Source: Streptomyces sp. F001 | GTDB taxonomy: Bacteria; Actinomycetota; Actinomycetes; Streptomycetales; Streptomycetaceae | Direction: 5' to 3' | Length of the DNA stretch: 64,000 bases | Assembly: GCF_004187715.1 (NCBI RefSeq) | Contig: NZ_QZWF01000001.1 | Location: forward strand, 558,001-622,000 | Part shown: positions 7,933-15,435 of the stretch, one piece after another | Layout: each line of letters starts with the position of its first letter | How positions within the stretch are numbered: position 1 is the first letter of the stretch | Notes under the pieces: generated by a model | Databases searched by the model: none | What the model was told of the DNA's origin: nothing | The model's input: only the letters and a program-made list of their open reading frames with translations | Made by a program: the position numbers and the translations under genes

Positions 7933-7961
7933 GGGGGCCGGTTGGAAGAGTTCCGGCCCCC
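7933..7961 (+). terminator. Hairpin terminator after lipoprotein gene
   Basis: A perfect 9-bp stem, GGGGGCCGG / CCGGCCCCC, with an 11-base loop begins seven bases after the stop codon. There is no U-tract, which is normal for Streptomyces terminators. Confidence 0.7.
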
Positions 7962-7969
7962 GTGTCCCG

Positions 7970-8277
7970 TCAAGCGGCGTCTACGGTGCCGGTGATCTTG
8001 CGGGTCATCTCCGCCAGGAGGGGACCGGGCCTGCCCTTGCCGGTCCGGGCCGCCGTTTCGACGGCGACCGGGACGGTGCCGCGGAAGTTGTCGGCCTCGC
8101 CCGGTCCTGCTCCTTCAGCAGGCTCATCGCCGCCGTCAGGGCCGGCAGCACCCGGTCGGCGAGTTCCGACACGGACCGGCCGCCCAGGTCCTCGCTCTTG
8201 GACTTCTCGGCGAGTACCTGCCCGATCGGGCCGGTCGCGGAGGCCAGGGCGATCGAGCCCTGGGGGGCCGCCTTGCG
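7970..8277 (-). pseudogene. Truncated, frameshifted gene of unknown function
   Basis: On the minus strand two frames join into one plausible protein. The first contains SIALASATGPIGQVLAEKSK and SVSELADRVLPALTAAMSLL. The second, after loss of one C near 8101-8103, contains EADNFRGTVPVAVETAARTG and ends ITGTVDAA. The 5' end is missing where an IS5-type fragment abuts (about 8280). I do not recognise the family; the frame continuity argues for a decayed gene rather than noise. Confidence 0.45.
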
Positions 8278-8293
8278 GGGGCGAACCGGTGGT

Positions 8294-8526
8294 ATCGGCG
8301 GCGGCCATCAGCGACACGGCGCCTCAGGCGGCGGGCCGCAAGCGCCACATGATCGTGGACACGATCGGCCTGCTCCTGGTCGTCACGGTCACCAGCGCGA
8401 GCGTGCAGGACCGCGACGGAGCCCGCCCCGCACTGGCGCACCTGCGTGACCTCATCGCATCGATCAGCCTGGTCCGGGCCGACGGCGGCTACGCCGGGAG
8501 ACTCGTCACCTGGGCCAAGAAGAAGC
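8294..8526 (+). mobile_element. IS5-family transposase remnant
   Basis: The frame encodes GRKRHMIVDTIGLLLVVTVT, SVQDRDGARPALAHL and LVRADGGYAGRLVTWA. These are the central/C-terminal DDE segments of IS5-group (IS112-like) transposases, with ADGGYAG holding a catalytic aspartate. The N-terminal half, the C-terminal Glu region and the terminal inverted repeats are absent, so it cannot move. It lies at the edge of a truncated gene, consistent with a past insertion and deletion. Confidence 0.75.
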
Positions 8527-8737
8527 ACCGGCCGGCGGGCCGGGCAGGGCGCAGTCCGACTTGGCAGGGCACCACCCTGGATGGCTTGCTCCTCAACCCG
8601 GTAAAACCCGCGAAGCACGAGGATTCGGCCGACAAGCTCGCGTCTTGCGGAAAACCGGGACCAAGCCCACCCCTGCGTCGATTCCCCGCCACGGAAACCG
8701 CTCGCCAGACAAGCCGACGCTCTGCTTGGCTCGCCCC

Positions 8738-9157
8738 ATGAGCGATCTCCACATCCGCCACGCCACCCTCTCGGACATCGACACCGTGCTGCAGTTCTGG
8801 CGCGAGGCCGCGGAAGGAACGAGCATCAGCGACGACCACGACGGAGTGGCCCGACTCATCACACGAGATCCCGAAGCCCTGCTCCTCGCAGAGCGCGACG
8901 GCACCCTCACAGGAACCGTCATAGCCGGCTTCGACGGATGGCGATGCTCCGCCTATCGACTGGCCGTACACCCCGACCACCGTCGGCGAGGCATCGCCAC
9001 CGCCCTGCTGGAAGCAGCCGAACAACGATTCGCCTCCCTGGGCGGGCGACGGGTCGACGCCATGGTCCTGGAAGCCAACGAACAGGCCCACCACACGTGG
9101 GCCGCCACTGGCTACCATCGCGAGGACCACTGGCGACGCTGGATCAAACCGCTGTAG
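8738..9157 (+). CDS. GNAT-family N-acetyltransferase
   Basis: The 139-residue protein has the full GNAT fold. Strand 1 is DLHIRHATLSDIDTVLQFW, the beta-4 acceptor strand is LAVHPDHRRRG, and the acetyl-CoA P-loop is HRRRGIATALLEAAEQRF. It ends HWRRWIKPL. Proteins of this type acetylate small amines or N-termini; the substrate is unknown. ATG 8738 is the first start before the homologous N-terminus. It is a close homologue of the broken GNAT pieces on either side (6098-6330 and 9172-9388), so it is either a duplicate or an incoming allele that replaced them. Confidence 0.85.
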   Translation: MSDLHIRHATLSDIDTVLQFWREAAEGTSISDDHDGVARLITRDPEALLLAERDGTLTGTVIAGFDGWRCSAYRLAVHPDHRRRGIATALLEAAEQRFASLGGRRVDAMVLEANEQAHHTWAATGYHREDHWRRWIKPL

Positions 9158-9171
9158 ATGTTTGTGAGCAG

Positions 9172-9388
9172 CCAGGCTTCGACGGCCGGCGGTGCATCCG
9201 CAGCGCCGCCGCCAGGGCATCGGCGGCGGCGCTGCTCGCCGCCGAGGAGCGGTTCGTACGGCTCGGCGGGCGCCGCGGGGACGCGATGGCTCTGACCCGC
9301 AACGAGAGGGCGCACCACGCCTGGCGCGCGGCCGGGTACGCGCCCGAGGAGCACTGGCCGCTGGGTGAAGCCCCTGGCCGAGTCCTGA
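9172..9388 (+). pseudogene. GNAT acetyltransferase, 3' fragment
   Basis: The reading FDGRRC (9178) is followed, in a shifted frame, by RRRQGIG and then by ALLAAEERFVRLGGRRGDAM and AHHAWRAAGYAPEEHW. A further shift near 9358 restores RWVKPLAES and a stop at 9386-9388. These are the acetyl-CoA binding and C-terminal parts of the same protein whose head lies at 6098-6330. At least two frameshifts and an internal deletion make it non-functional. Confidence 0.75.
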
Positions 9389-9409
9389 CACCCTTTGCCG
9401 GTCCTTTAC

Positions 9410-9437
9410 TCTTGGAGGACCACTCGGTCCTCCAAGA
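9410..9437. promoter_or_regulatory. Perfect 28-base palindrome upstream of the CNNM/CBS pair
   Basis: TCTTGGAGGACC and GGTCCTCCAAGA form perfect 12-base arms around ACTC. It lies 94 bases before the start at 9531 and after the GNAT remnant. It could be an operator for a dimeric regulator or a stem-loop terminator for the upstream remnant. The exact symmetry, short loop and A-rich flank fit either reading. Confidence 0.5.
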
Positions 9438-9530
9438 AAGGTGTGAGCGTCCGCCCATGGGCGAGCCTCCCAGTACCAGCCATCGCGCGTTTCTCCCTGC
9501 TCTGCCGGACCATGGGACGGGGGTGACCCG

Positions 9531-10859
9531 ATGACCGAAGTGCTCCTCCTGCTCGTGGCGATCCTGCTCTCCCTCGCCTGTGGCGCCTTCGTCGCCGCGG
9601 AGTTCTCGCTGACCACGGTCGAGCGCAGCGCACTGGAGCGTGCCGTCGAGCGCGGCGAGCGCGGCGCGGCCGGCGCTCTGAAGGCCGTACGGAAACTCAC
9701 CTTCCAGCTCTCCGGTGCGCAGCTCGGCATCACCGTCACCAACCTGGTGGTCGGCATGCTCGCCGAGCCGTCCGTCGCCCGGCTGATCGCGGGCCCGCTG
9801 GAGTCACTGGGCATCTCCCGCTCCACGGCCTCGTCGATCGCCCTCGTGCTGGGCACGGCCCTGTCGACGGTCTTCCTGATGGTGGTGGGCGAGCTGGTGC
9901 CCAAGAACTGGGCGATCTCCTCACCGCTGGCCGTGGCCAAGACGGTGGGCAACGCCCAGCGCTGGTTCAGCGCGTTGTTCCGCCCGTTCATCACCCACCT
10001 CAACAACACCGCCAACCGCATGGTGCGCCGCCTGGGCCTCGAACCCGCCGAGGAGCTCGCCTCCGCGCGCGGTCCGCAGGAACTGGCCGCCCTCGCCCGG
10101 CACTCCGCCCGCGAGGGCGCCCTGGAGCCGGACACCGCCGAGCTGTTCGTACGCACCCTGAACCTCGCCGACCTGACCGCGGAGAACGTGATGACGCCGC
10201 GCGTGCAGGTCGTGGCCCTCGACGCGCAGGCGACCTGCGAGGACGTGGCGAACGCGACCCGGGCCACCGGGCTGTCGCGGTTCCCGGTCTACCGCGGCAA
10301 CCTCGACTCGGTCGTGGGCACCGCGCACGTCAAGGACGTCCTGGCGGTGCCCGCCGAACGCCGGCCCCGCGTGCCCGTCTCCGAGCTGATGCGCGAGCCG
10401 CTCCTCGTCCCGGAGTCCCTCACCGTGGACCGACTCCTGGACCGGCTGTCCGGCAAGCGGACGATGGCCGTGGTCATCGACGAGTACGGCGGCACGGCGG
10501 GCGTCGCGACGCTGGAGGACATCGTCGAGGAGGTCGTCGGCGAGGTGCGCGACGAGCACGACCCGCACGAGACGCCCGACCTCGTCCCGGCCGGCACGGA
10601 CGAGGACGGCCACGCGCTGTACTCCGCCGACGGTGCCGCCCGCATCGACCAGCTCGCGCGCGTCGGCCTGCGGCCACCCGAGGGTCCCTACGAGACACTG
10701 GCCGGACTCGTCGCGGCCGAACTGGGCCGGATACCCGCCGCCGGCGACGCGGTCCAGGTGGCCGGCTGGCGCCTGGAAGTGCTGGACGCCGCGGGGCGCA
10801 GGGCGGCACGGGTGCTGCTGCACGCGCCGCTCGACGACGAGACGGGGGCGCAGGCATGA
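9531..10859 (+). CDS. CNNM/CorC-type membrane protein with CBS pair (hemolysin family)
   Basis: The 442-residue protein has an N-terminal DUF21/CNNM membrane domain with about four hydrophobic segments (starting VLLLLVAILLSLACGAFVAA). A CBS pair follows around residues 205-335 (motifs NVMTPRVQVVAL and MAVVIDEYGGTAGVATLEDI). The C-terminal CorC_HlyC domain lies at about 350-430 (LADLARVGLRPPEG-like region). The family is linked to Mg2+/Co2+ efflux or Mg2+ homeostasis; the hemolysin label is historical. It overlaps the next paralogue by four bases (ATGA), so the two are translationally coupled and may form a heterodimer. Confidence 0.88.
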   Translation: MTEVLLLLVAILLSLACGAFVAAEFSLTTVERSALERAVERGERGAAGALKAVRKLTFQLSGAQLGITVTNLVVGMLAEPSVARLIAGPLESLGISRSTASSIALVLGTALSTVFLMVVGELVPKNWAISSPLAVAKTVGNAQRWFSALFRPFITHLNNTANRMVRRLGLEPAEELASARGPQELAALARHSAREGALEPDTAELFVRTLNLADLTAENVMTPRVQVVALDAQATCEDVANATRATGLSRFPVYRGNLDSVVGTAHVKDVLAVPAERRPRVPVSELMREPLLVPESLTVDRLLDRLSGKRTMAVVIDEYGGTAGVATLEDIVEEVVGEVRDEHDPHETPDLVPAGTDEDGHALYSADGAARIDQLARVGLRPPEGPYETLAGLVAAELGRIPAAGDAVQVAGWRLEVLDAAGRRAARVLLHAPLDDETGAQA

Positions 10860-11869
10860 CCGCCGTACAGCTGCTGATCGGTCTGGCGACGCTGGTCGTC
10901 AACGCCTTCTTCGTGGGCGCCGAGTTCGCACTGATCTCCGTCCGCCGCTCCCAGATCGAGCCGTACGCCGAGCAGGGCGACCGGCGGGCGAAGAGCGTGC
11001 TGTGGGGACTGCAGCACGTGTCGGCGCTGATGGCGGCGGCACAGCTCGGCATCACCCTGTGCACGCTGGTGCTCGGTGTGGTCGCGGAACCGGCGATCGC
11101 GCATCTGCTCGAGCCGGTGTTCCACGCGATGGGTGTGCCGAGCGGCGCGGGACACGCGGTGTCCTTCGTGATCGCGCTGACCCTGGCGACGTATCTGCAC
11201 ATGCTGCTCGGCGAGATGGTGCCGAAGAACGTCGCGCTCGCGGAGCCGGTGCGCAGCGCACTGCTGCTCGGGCCGCCGCTGGTGGCGCTCTCCCGGGCGC
11301 TGCGACCGGTGATCTTCACGATCAACGCCTTCGCGAACGGACTGCTGAAGCTGCTGCGGATCGAGACCAGGGACGAGGTCACAGCCGCCTTCTCCGACGC
11401 CGAGCTGGCCCGCCTGGTCAAGGACTCCGGTGCGGCCGGGCTCATCGACGTCCGCGCGCAGGAGCGGCTGCACGACGCCCTGGAACTGGGCCGCCGGCCC
11501 GTGCGGGACGTCGTGCTCCCGCTGGAACGCGTCTTCTACGCGCGCGTGGGCGTCACGCCGGAGGAACTGGAGCGGCTGTCGGCCGAGTCCGGGTTCTCCC
11601 GCTTCCCCGTCGTGGACGAGGGGCGCCGGATCGTCGGCTACCTGCATGTGAAGGACGCGCTGGACGCCTCGCCGCGGGATGTGCCGTTCCGGCTGCGCGA
11701 CATGCGGTCCATCGCGCGCGTACGGGAGTCGACACCGCTGGACGACGTGCTCACCGCGATGCGCGGCAGCCGTACGCACCTGGCGGCCGTGCTCGGGTCG
11801 GACGGGCGGCTGGCAGGGCTGGTGACCATGGAGGACGTGCTGCGGGAGCTGTTCGGGCAGCGGGCCTAG
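10856..11869 (+). CDS. Second CNNM/CBS membrane protein, lacking the CorC_HlyC tail
   Basis: This 337-residue paralogue of the upstream gene has the DUF21/CNNM membrane domain (LIGLATLVVNAFFVGAEFAL and later HMLLGEMVPKNVALAEPVR). A CBS pair follows (RDVVLPLERVFYARVGV, then THLAAVLGSDGRLAGLVTME). It stops right after the second CBS motif (MEDVLRELFGQRA), about 90 residues shorter than its partner because the C-terminal FAD-like/CorC_HlyC domain is missing. Start ATG 10856 overlaps the upstream stop. The long/short pairing suggests an obligate pair with one regulatory tail. Confidence 0.87.
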   Translation: MTAVQLLIGLATLVVNAFFVGAEFALISVRRSQIEPYAEQGDRRAKSVLWGLQHVSALMAAAQLGITLCTLVLGVVAEPAIAHLLEPVFHAMGVPSGAGHAVSFVIALTLATYLHMLLGEMVPKNVALAEPVRSALLLGPPLVALSRALRPVIFTINAFANGLLKLLRIETRDEVTAAFSDAELARLVKDSGAAGLIDVRAQERLHDALELGRRPVRDVVLPLERVFYARVGVTPEELERLSAESGFSRFPVVDEGRRIVGYLHVKDALDASPRDVPFRLRDMRSIARVRESTPLDDVLTAMRGSRTHLAAVLGSDGRLAGLVTMEDVLRELFGQRA

Positions 11870-11928
11870 CGGGCGACGGGGCCCGACCGACCGTCGGGTA
11901 TGCGCCTCGGGATACCATCTCGTACGCC

Positions 11929-12717
11929 ATGCAGACGAATCCCTCTCCCCAGTACACCAGCCTGGTCGCGGTGGGCGACTCCTTCACCGAGGGCATGTCG
12001 GACCTGCTGCCCGACGGCACCTACCGGGGCTGGGCCGACCTCCTTGCGGCACGGATGGCCGCCCGCACTCCCGGCTTCCGGTACGCCAACCTGGCCGTGC
12101 GCGGCAAGCTGATCGGGCAGATCGTCGACGAGCAGGTGGATGTGGCGGCCGCGATGGGCGCCGATGTCATCACGCTCGTCGGCGGGCTCAACGACACCCT
12201 GCGCCCCAAGTGCGACATGGGCCGGGTGCGCGGGCTCCTGGAGGAGGCCGTGGAACGGCTGGCTCCGTCGTGCAAGCAGCTTGTCCTGATGCGGAGCCCG
12301 GGACGGCAGGGCCCGGTCCTGGAGCGGTTCCGGCCGCGCATGGAGGAGCTCTTCGCCTGCGTCGACGAGCTGGCCGCGCGGCACGGCGCGGTGGTGGTCG
12401 ACCTGTACGGGGCGCCCTCGCTCGGCGACCCCCGGCTGTGGGACGTGGACCGGCTGCACCTGACCGCCGAGGGGCACCGGCGGGTCGCGGAGGCGGTGTG
12501 GCAGACGCTCGGACACGACCCCGAGGACCCGGACTGGCACACGCCGATCCCGGCGACCGTGCCGCCGGGCTGGGCAGCGCGCCGGGTTGCTGACGTGCGA
12601 TTCACCAGACAGCACCTGCTGCCGTGGATCACCCGCCGTCTGACCGGGCGGTCGTCCGGGGACGGACGCCCGCCGAAGCGGCCGGAGCTGCTGCCCTACG
12701 AGGGTCCGACGGGGTAG
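11929..12717 (+). CDS. SGNH/GDSL-family hydrolase
   Basis: The 262-residue esterase-like protein has block I AVGDSFTEG (Ser nucleophile near residue 18), block III GGLND and block V DRLHLTAEGH (the Asp-His pair). It has no signal peptide and so is cytoplasmic. Such proteins hydrolyse acyl esters of lipids or polysaccharides; the substrate is unknown. A basic C-terminal tail (RRLTGRSSGDGRPPKRPEL) extends beyond the catalytic domain. ATG 11929 lies ten bases after TACCAT (11913-11918) with no ribosome site, suggesting leaderless or very short-leader transcription. A hairpin follows the stop codon directly. Confidence 0.88.
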   Translation: MQTNPSPQYTSLVAVGDSFTEGMSDLLPDGTYRGWADLLAARMAARTPGFRYANLAVRGKLIGQIVDEQVDVAAAMGADVITLVGGLNDTLRPKCDMGRVRGLLEEAVERLAPSCKQLVLMRSPGRQGPVLERFRPRMEELFACVDELAARHGAVVVDLYGAPSLGDPRLWDVDRLHLTAEGHRRVAEAVWQTLGHDPEDPDWHTPIPATVPPGWAARRVADVRFTRQHLLPWITRRLTGRSSGDGRPPKRPELLPYEGPTG

Positions 12718-12736
12718 CCCCGCATGCGATGCGGGG
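12718..12736 (+). terminator. Hairpin terminator after SGNH hydrolase
   Basis: CCCCGCAT-GCG-ATGCGGGG is a perfect 8-bp stem with a three-base loop, starting immediately after the TAG stop codon. Confidence 0.65.
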
Positions 12737-12738
12737 GC

Positions 12739-13070
12739 GAAGCGGGGGGTATCGGGGCGGAGCCCCACTGCGCCCGCAGAGAACAGTCCCCGCCGGGGTG
12801 GGCGGAACCCAGGCTGGACCCCCGTCGGCCCCGCTCACGACCACCCCGCCGGGTCGGCCTGAGCCCAGACCACACCCACCTACCCGCCTCACCACCAACC
12901 CTCCTCGCTGGGTCCAGGGCGGAGCCCTTGGCGGGGCCGAAGGGCGGAGCCCTGGGGATGGGACGGGTAGGGGCGGCGGGCGGGGGCGGACACCTTCCGG
13001 CCGACTCCCGGGCGTGACCCGGACCTCGTAGGTTCCACCAAACACATCCGTGGCGCTGGCCTGCACAAAC
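12739..13070. other. Non-coding spacer with repeated GGGCGGAGCCC boxes
   Basis: No supported gene. The spacer carries three copies of the short palindrome GGGCGGAGCCC (about 12753, 12914 and 12942) in C- and G-rich low-complexity DNA. Open frames here run through in several phases without recognisable protein sequence. Confidence 0.5.
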
Positions 13071-13076
13071 CGCCAG

Positions 13077-13090
13077 TAGAATCCGGTTAC
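13077..13090 (+). promoter_or_regulatory. -10 box for leaderless purB transcript
   Basis: TAGAAT (13077-13082) ends eight bases before the GTG start. No ribosome-binding site is present in between, so transcription probably begins at or next to the GTG. Confidence 0.5.
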
Positions 13091-14533
13091 GTGACTTCTG
13101 CGCCCGCCAAGCCCCGCATCCCGAACGTCCTCGCCGGACGCTACGCCTCCGCCGAGCTCGCCACGCTCTGGTCGCCCGAGCAGAAGGTGAGGCTGGAGCG
13201 TCAGCTCTGGCTCGCCGTGCTGCGGGCCCAGAAGGACCTCGGGATCGAGGTGCCGGACGCGGCGATCGCCGACTACGAGCGTGTCCTCGACCAGGTCGAC
13301 CTGGCCTCCATCGCCGAGCGCGAGAAAATCACGCGCCACGACGTGAAGGCGCGGATCGAGGAGTTCAACGACCTCGCCGGGCACGAGCAGGTGCACAAGG
13401 GCATGACCTCTCGCGACCTGACCGAGAACGTCGAGCAGCTGCAGATCCGGCTCTCGCTGGAGCTGATGCGCGACCGCACGGTGGCCGTCCTGGCGCGCCT
13501 GGGCAAGCTGGCGGGTGAGTACGGTGAGCTGGTCATGGCCGGCCGCTCGCACAACGTCGCCGCGCAGGCCACGACCCTCGGCAAGCGGTTCGCGACCGCG
13601 GCCGACGAGCTGCTCGTCGCGTACGGGCGAGTGGAGGAGCTGCTGGGCCGCTATCCGCTGCGCGGCATCAAGGGCCCGGTCGGTACGGCGCAGGACATGC
13701 TGGACCTGCTGGGCGGAGACGCGTCGAAGCTCGCGGAGCTGGAGCAGCGGATCGCCGATCACCTGGGCTTCTCCACGGCCTTCACGTCGGTCGGCCAGGT
13801 CTACCCTCGCTCGCTCGACTACGAGGTCGTCACCGCGCTGGTGCAGCTGGCGGCGGCGCCGTCCTCGCTGGCGAAGACGATCCGGCTGATGGCCGGGCAC
13901 GAGCTGGTCACCGAGGGCTTCAAGCCGGGCCAGGTCGGCTCCTCCGCCATGCCGCACAAGATGAACACCCGCTCCTGCGAGCGCGTCAACGGCCTGATGG
14001 TGATCCTGCGCGGTTATGCCTCGATGACCGGCGAGCTGGCGGGCGACCAGTGGAACGAGGGTGACGTGTCCTGCTCGGTGGTGCGCCGGGTCGCGCTGCC
14101 GGACGCTTTCTTCGCGCTGGACGGGCTGCTGGAGACGTTCCTGACAGTGCTCGACGAGTTCGGCGCGTTCCCGTCGGTCGTGGCGCGCGAGCTGGACCGC
14201 TACCTGCCGTTCCTGGCGACGACGAAGGTGCTGATGGCCTCGGTGCGCGCGGGGGTCGGCCGTGAGGTCGCGCACGAGGCGATCAAGGAGAACGCGGTGG
14301 CGTGTGCTCTGGCCATGCGCGAGCAGGGCGCCGAACGCAACGAGCTGCTGGGCAAGCTCGCGGACGACTCGCGCATCCCCCTCGAACGTGCGCAGCTGGA
14401 CGAGCTGATGGCCGACAAGCTGTCCTTCACGGGCGCCGCGGCCGACCAGGTCGGCACCGTCGTCGGCCGGATCGAGGAGCTCGTGAAGCAGCACCCTCAG
14501 GCCGCGGGCTACACGCCGGGAGCGATCCTCTGA
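13091..14533 (+). CDS. purB: Adenylosuccinate lyase
   Basis: PurB splits SAICAR to AICAR and adenylosuccinate to AMP, both with release of fumarate, in purine synthesis. The 480-residue protein has the fumarase/aspartase-superfamily signature VGSSAMPHKMNTRSCERVN near residue 280 and the conserved LTENVEQLQ and GRSHNVAAQATTLGKRF regions that supply active-site residues. The GTG start follows a -10 box by eight bases. The length is normal for the longer actinobacterial PurB. The stop overlaps the apparent CTG start of the glycosylase gene by three bases. Confidence 0.95.
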   Translation: MTSAPAKPRIPNVLAGRYASAELATLWSPEQKVRLERQLWLAVLRAQKDLGIEVPDAAIADYERVLDQVDLASIAEREKITRHDVKARIEEFNDLAGHEQVHKGMTSRDLTENVEQLQIRLSLELMRDRTVAVLARLGKLAGEYGELVMAGRSHNVAAQATTLGKRFATAADELLVAYGRVEELLGRYPLRGIKGPVGTAQDMLDLLGGDASKLAELEQRIADHLGFSTAFTSVGQVYPRSLDYEVVTALVQLAAAPSSLAKTIRLMAGHELVTEGFKPGQVGSSAMPHKMNTRSCERVNGLMVILRGYASMTGELAGDQWNEGDVSCSVVRRVALPDAFFALDGLLETFLTVLDEFGAFPSVVARELDRYLPFLATTKVLMASVRAGVGREVAHEAIKENAVACALAMREQGAERNELLGKLADDSRIPLERAQLDELMADKLSFTGAAADQVGTVVGRIEELVKQHPQAAGYTPGAIL

Positions 14534-15072
14534 CACGCTTCACCGCACAGGAGCTGGAGGCCGCTCGCGACCGCCTGGTACCGGACGTGGTCGCGGACGG
14601 CCTCCGCGTGCTGTTCTGCGGCATCAACCCGGGCCTGATGACCGCGGCGACGGGCCACCACTTCGCCCGCCCGGGCAACCGCTTCTGGCCGGTGCTGCAT
14701 CTGTCCGGGTTCACGCCCCGGCTGCTGAAGCCGTCGGAGCAGGGCGAGTTGCTGACGTACGGGCTCGGGATCACCAATGTGGTCGCGCGGGCGACGGCTC
14801 GGGCCGACGAGCTGAGCGCCGAGGAGTACCGCGAGGGCGGGCGCCTGCTGTCGCTGAAGGTGGCGCGGTTGCGACCGCGCTGGCTGGCGGTGGTGGGGGT
14901 CACCGCCTACCGGGCCGCGTTCGACGCCCGCACGGCCCAGGTGGGGCCGCAGGCCAGGACGATCGGGAACACGCGGGTGTGGGTACTGCCGAATCCCTCC
15001 GGGCTGAACGCGCATTGGACCACGGCGACGATGGCGGAGGAGTTCGCTCGGTTGCGGGCGGCGGCGGCCTGA
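14530..15072 (+). CDS. mug: Mismatch-specific (G/U, G/T) DNA glycosylase, Mug family
   Basis: Mug removes uracil or thymine mispaired with guanine. The 180-residue protein shows the family hallmarks GINPGL (here FCGINPGLMTAATGHHF) with the catalytic Asn, and the wedge/intercalation motif NPSGLNAHW near the C-terminus. Homology reaches upstream to LTRFTAQELEAARDRL, and the only codon available at that point is CTG 14530, which overlaps the purB stop as CTGA. In relatives ATGA would be expected, so this is probably a rare CTG start with translational coupling. The next possible start (a GTG well inside the conserved N-terminus) would remove conserved residues. Confidence 0.85.
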   Translation: MTRFTAQELEAARDRLVPDVVADGLRVLFCGINPGLMTAATGHHFARPGNRFWPVLHLSGFTPRLLKPSEQGELLTYGLGITNVVARATARADELSAEEYREGGRLLSLKVARLRPRWLAVVGVTAYRAAFDARTAQVGPQARTIGNTRVWVLPNPSGLNAHWTTATMAEEFARLRAAAA

Positions 15073-15090
15073 CGGTCCTGGTCGTGTTCG

Positions 15091-15288
15091 TCACGGCGGG
15101 TCGGTCGCGGTGCCGACCGCGAGGAGCCGGGCACTGTCCGACTCGTCCCGGTCGGCCACACCGACGGCGACCCGGCGGCCGGTGCCGCGTGCCTCCCACA
15201 CGTACACACCGTCCATGAGAACGCTCACCGTCGCCCACGGCTCCGGTATCTCCTCACCCCGTTCGCCGCGCACCCTCAGGGTCAGCAT
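15091..15288 (-). CDS. Small hypothetical protein
   Basis: This 65-residue reading frame runs from ATG 15288: MLTLRVRGERGEEIPEPWAT, with the later segment VSVLMDGVYVWEARGTGRRV, alternating hydrophobic and charged residues like a small beta-rich domain. Codon use is normal for the genome. No family is recognised and there is no clear ribosome site. A longer reading from 15357 is possible. It lies between convergent mug and the ABC-2 operon terminator. Confidence 0.45.
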   Translation of the reverse strand: MLTLRVRGERGEEIPEPWATVSVLMDGVYVWEARGTGRRVAVGVADRDESDSARLLAVGTATDPP

Positions 15289-15390
15289 GCCAGGCAGTAG
15301 CCCGGCCCCTCTCGTCCGACGTCCGGCCAGCCGTGGGCAGGGGGCAGGGGCTCGCACACAGCCGGTCGATCGTCTCCAGGCACCGCACGA

Positions 15391-15423
15391 TGTCCATGCC
15401 CCGGTAAACCGGGGGCATGGACA
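15391..15423 (-). terminator. Hairpin terminator after ABC-2 permease
   Basis: Perfect 12-base arms TGTCCATGCCCC / GGGGCATGGACA with a nine-base loop, 13 bases beyond the permease stop on the minus strand. Confidence 0.7.
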
Positions 15424-15435
15424 GTTGCCGCCGCG

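Noticed and set aside
7551..8741. A continuous 396-codon plus-strand frame
   Set aside because: It runs antiphase through the lipoprotein gene and spacer; only the 8294-8526 part has recognisable (IS5) sequence.
10633..12717. A 694-codon frame ending in the SGNH hydrolase
   Set aside because: The N-terminal two thirds are an out-of-frame reading of the second CNNM gene; the real start is ATG 11929.
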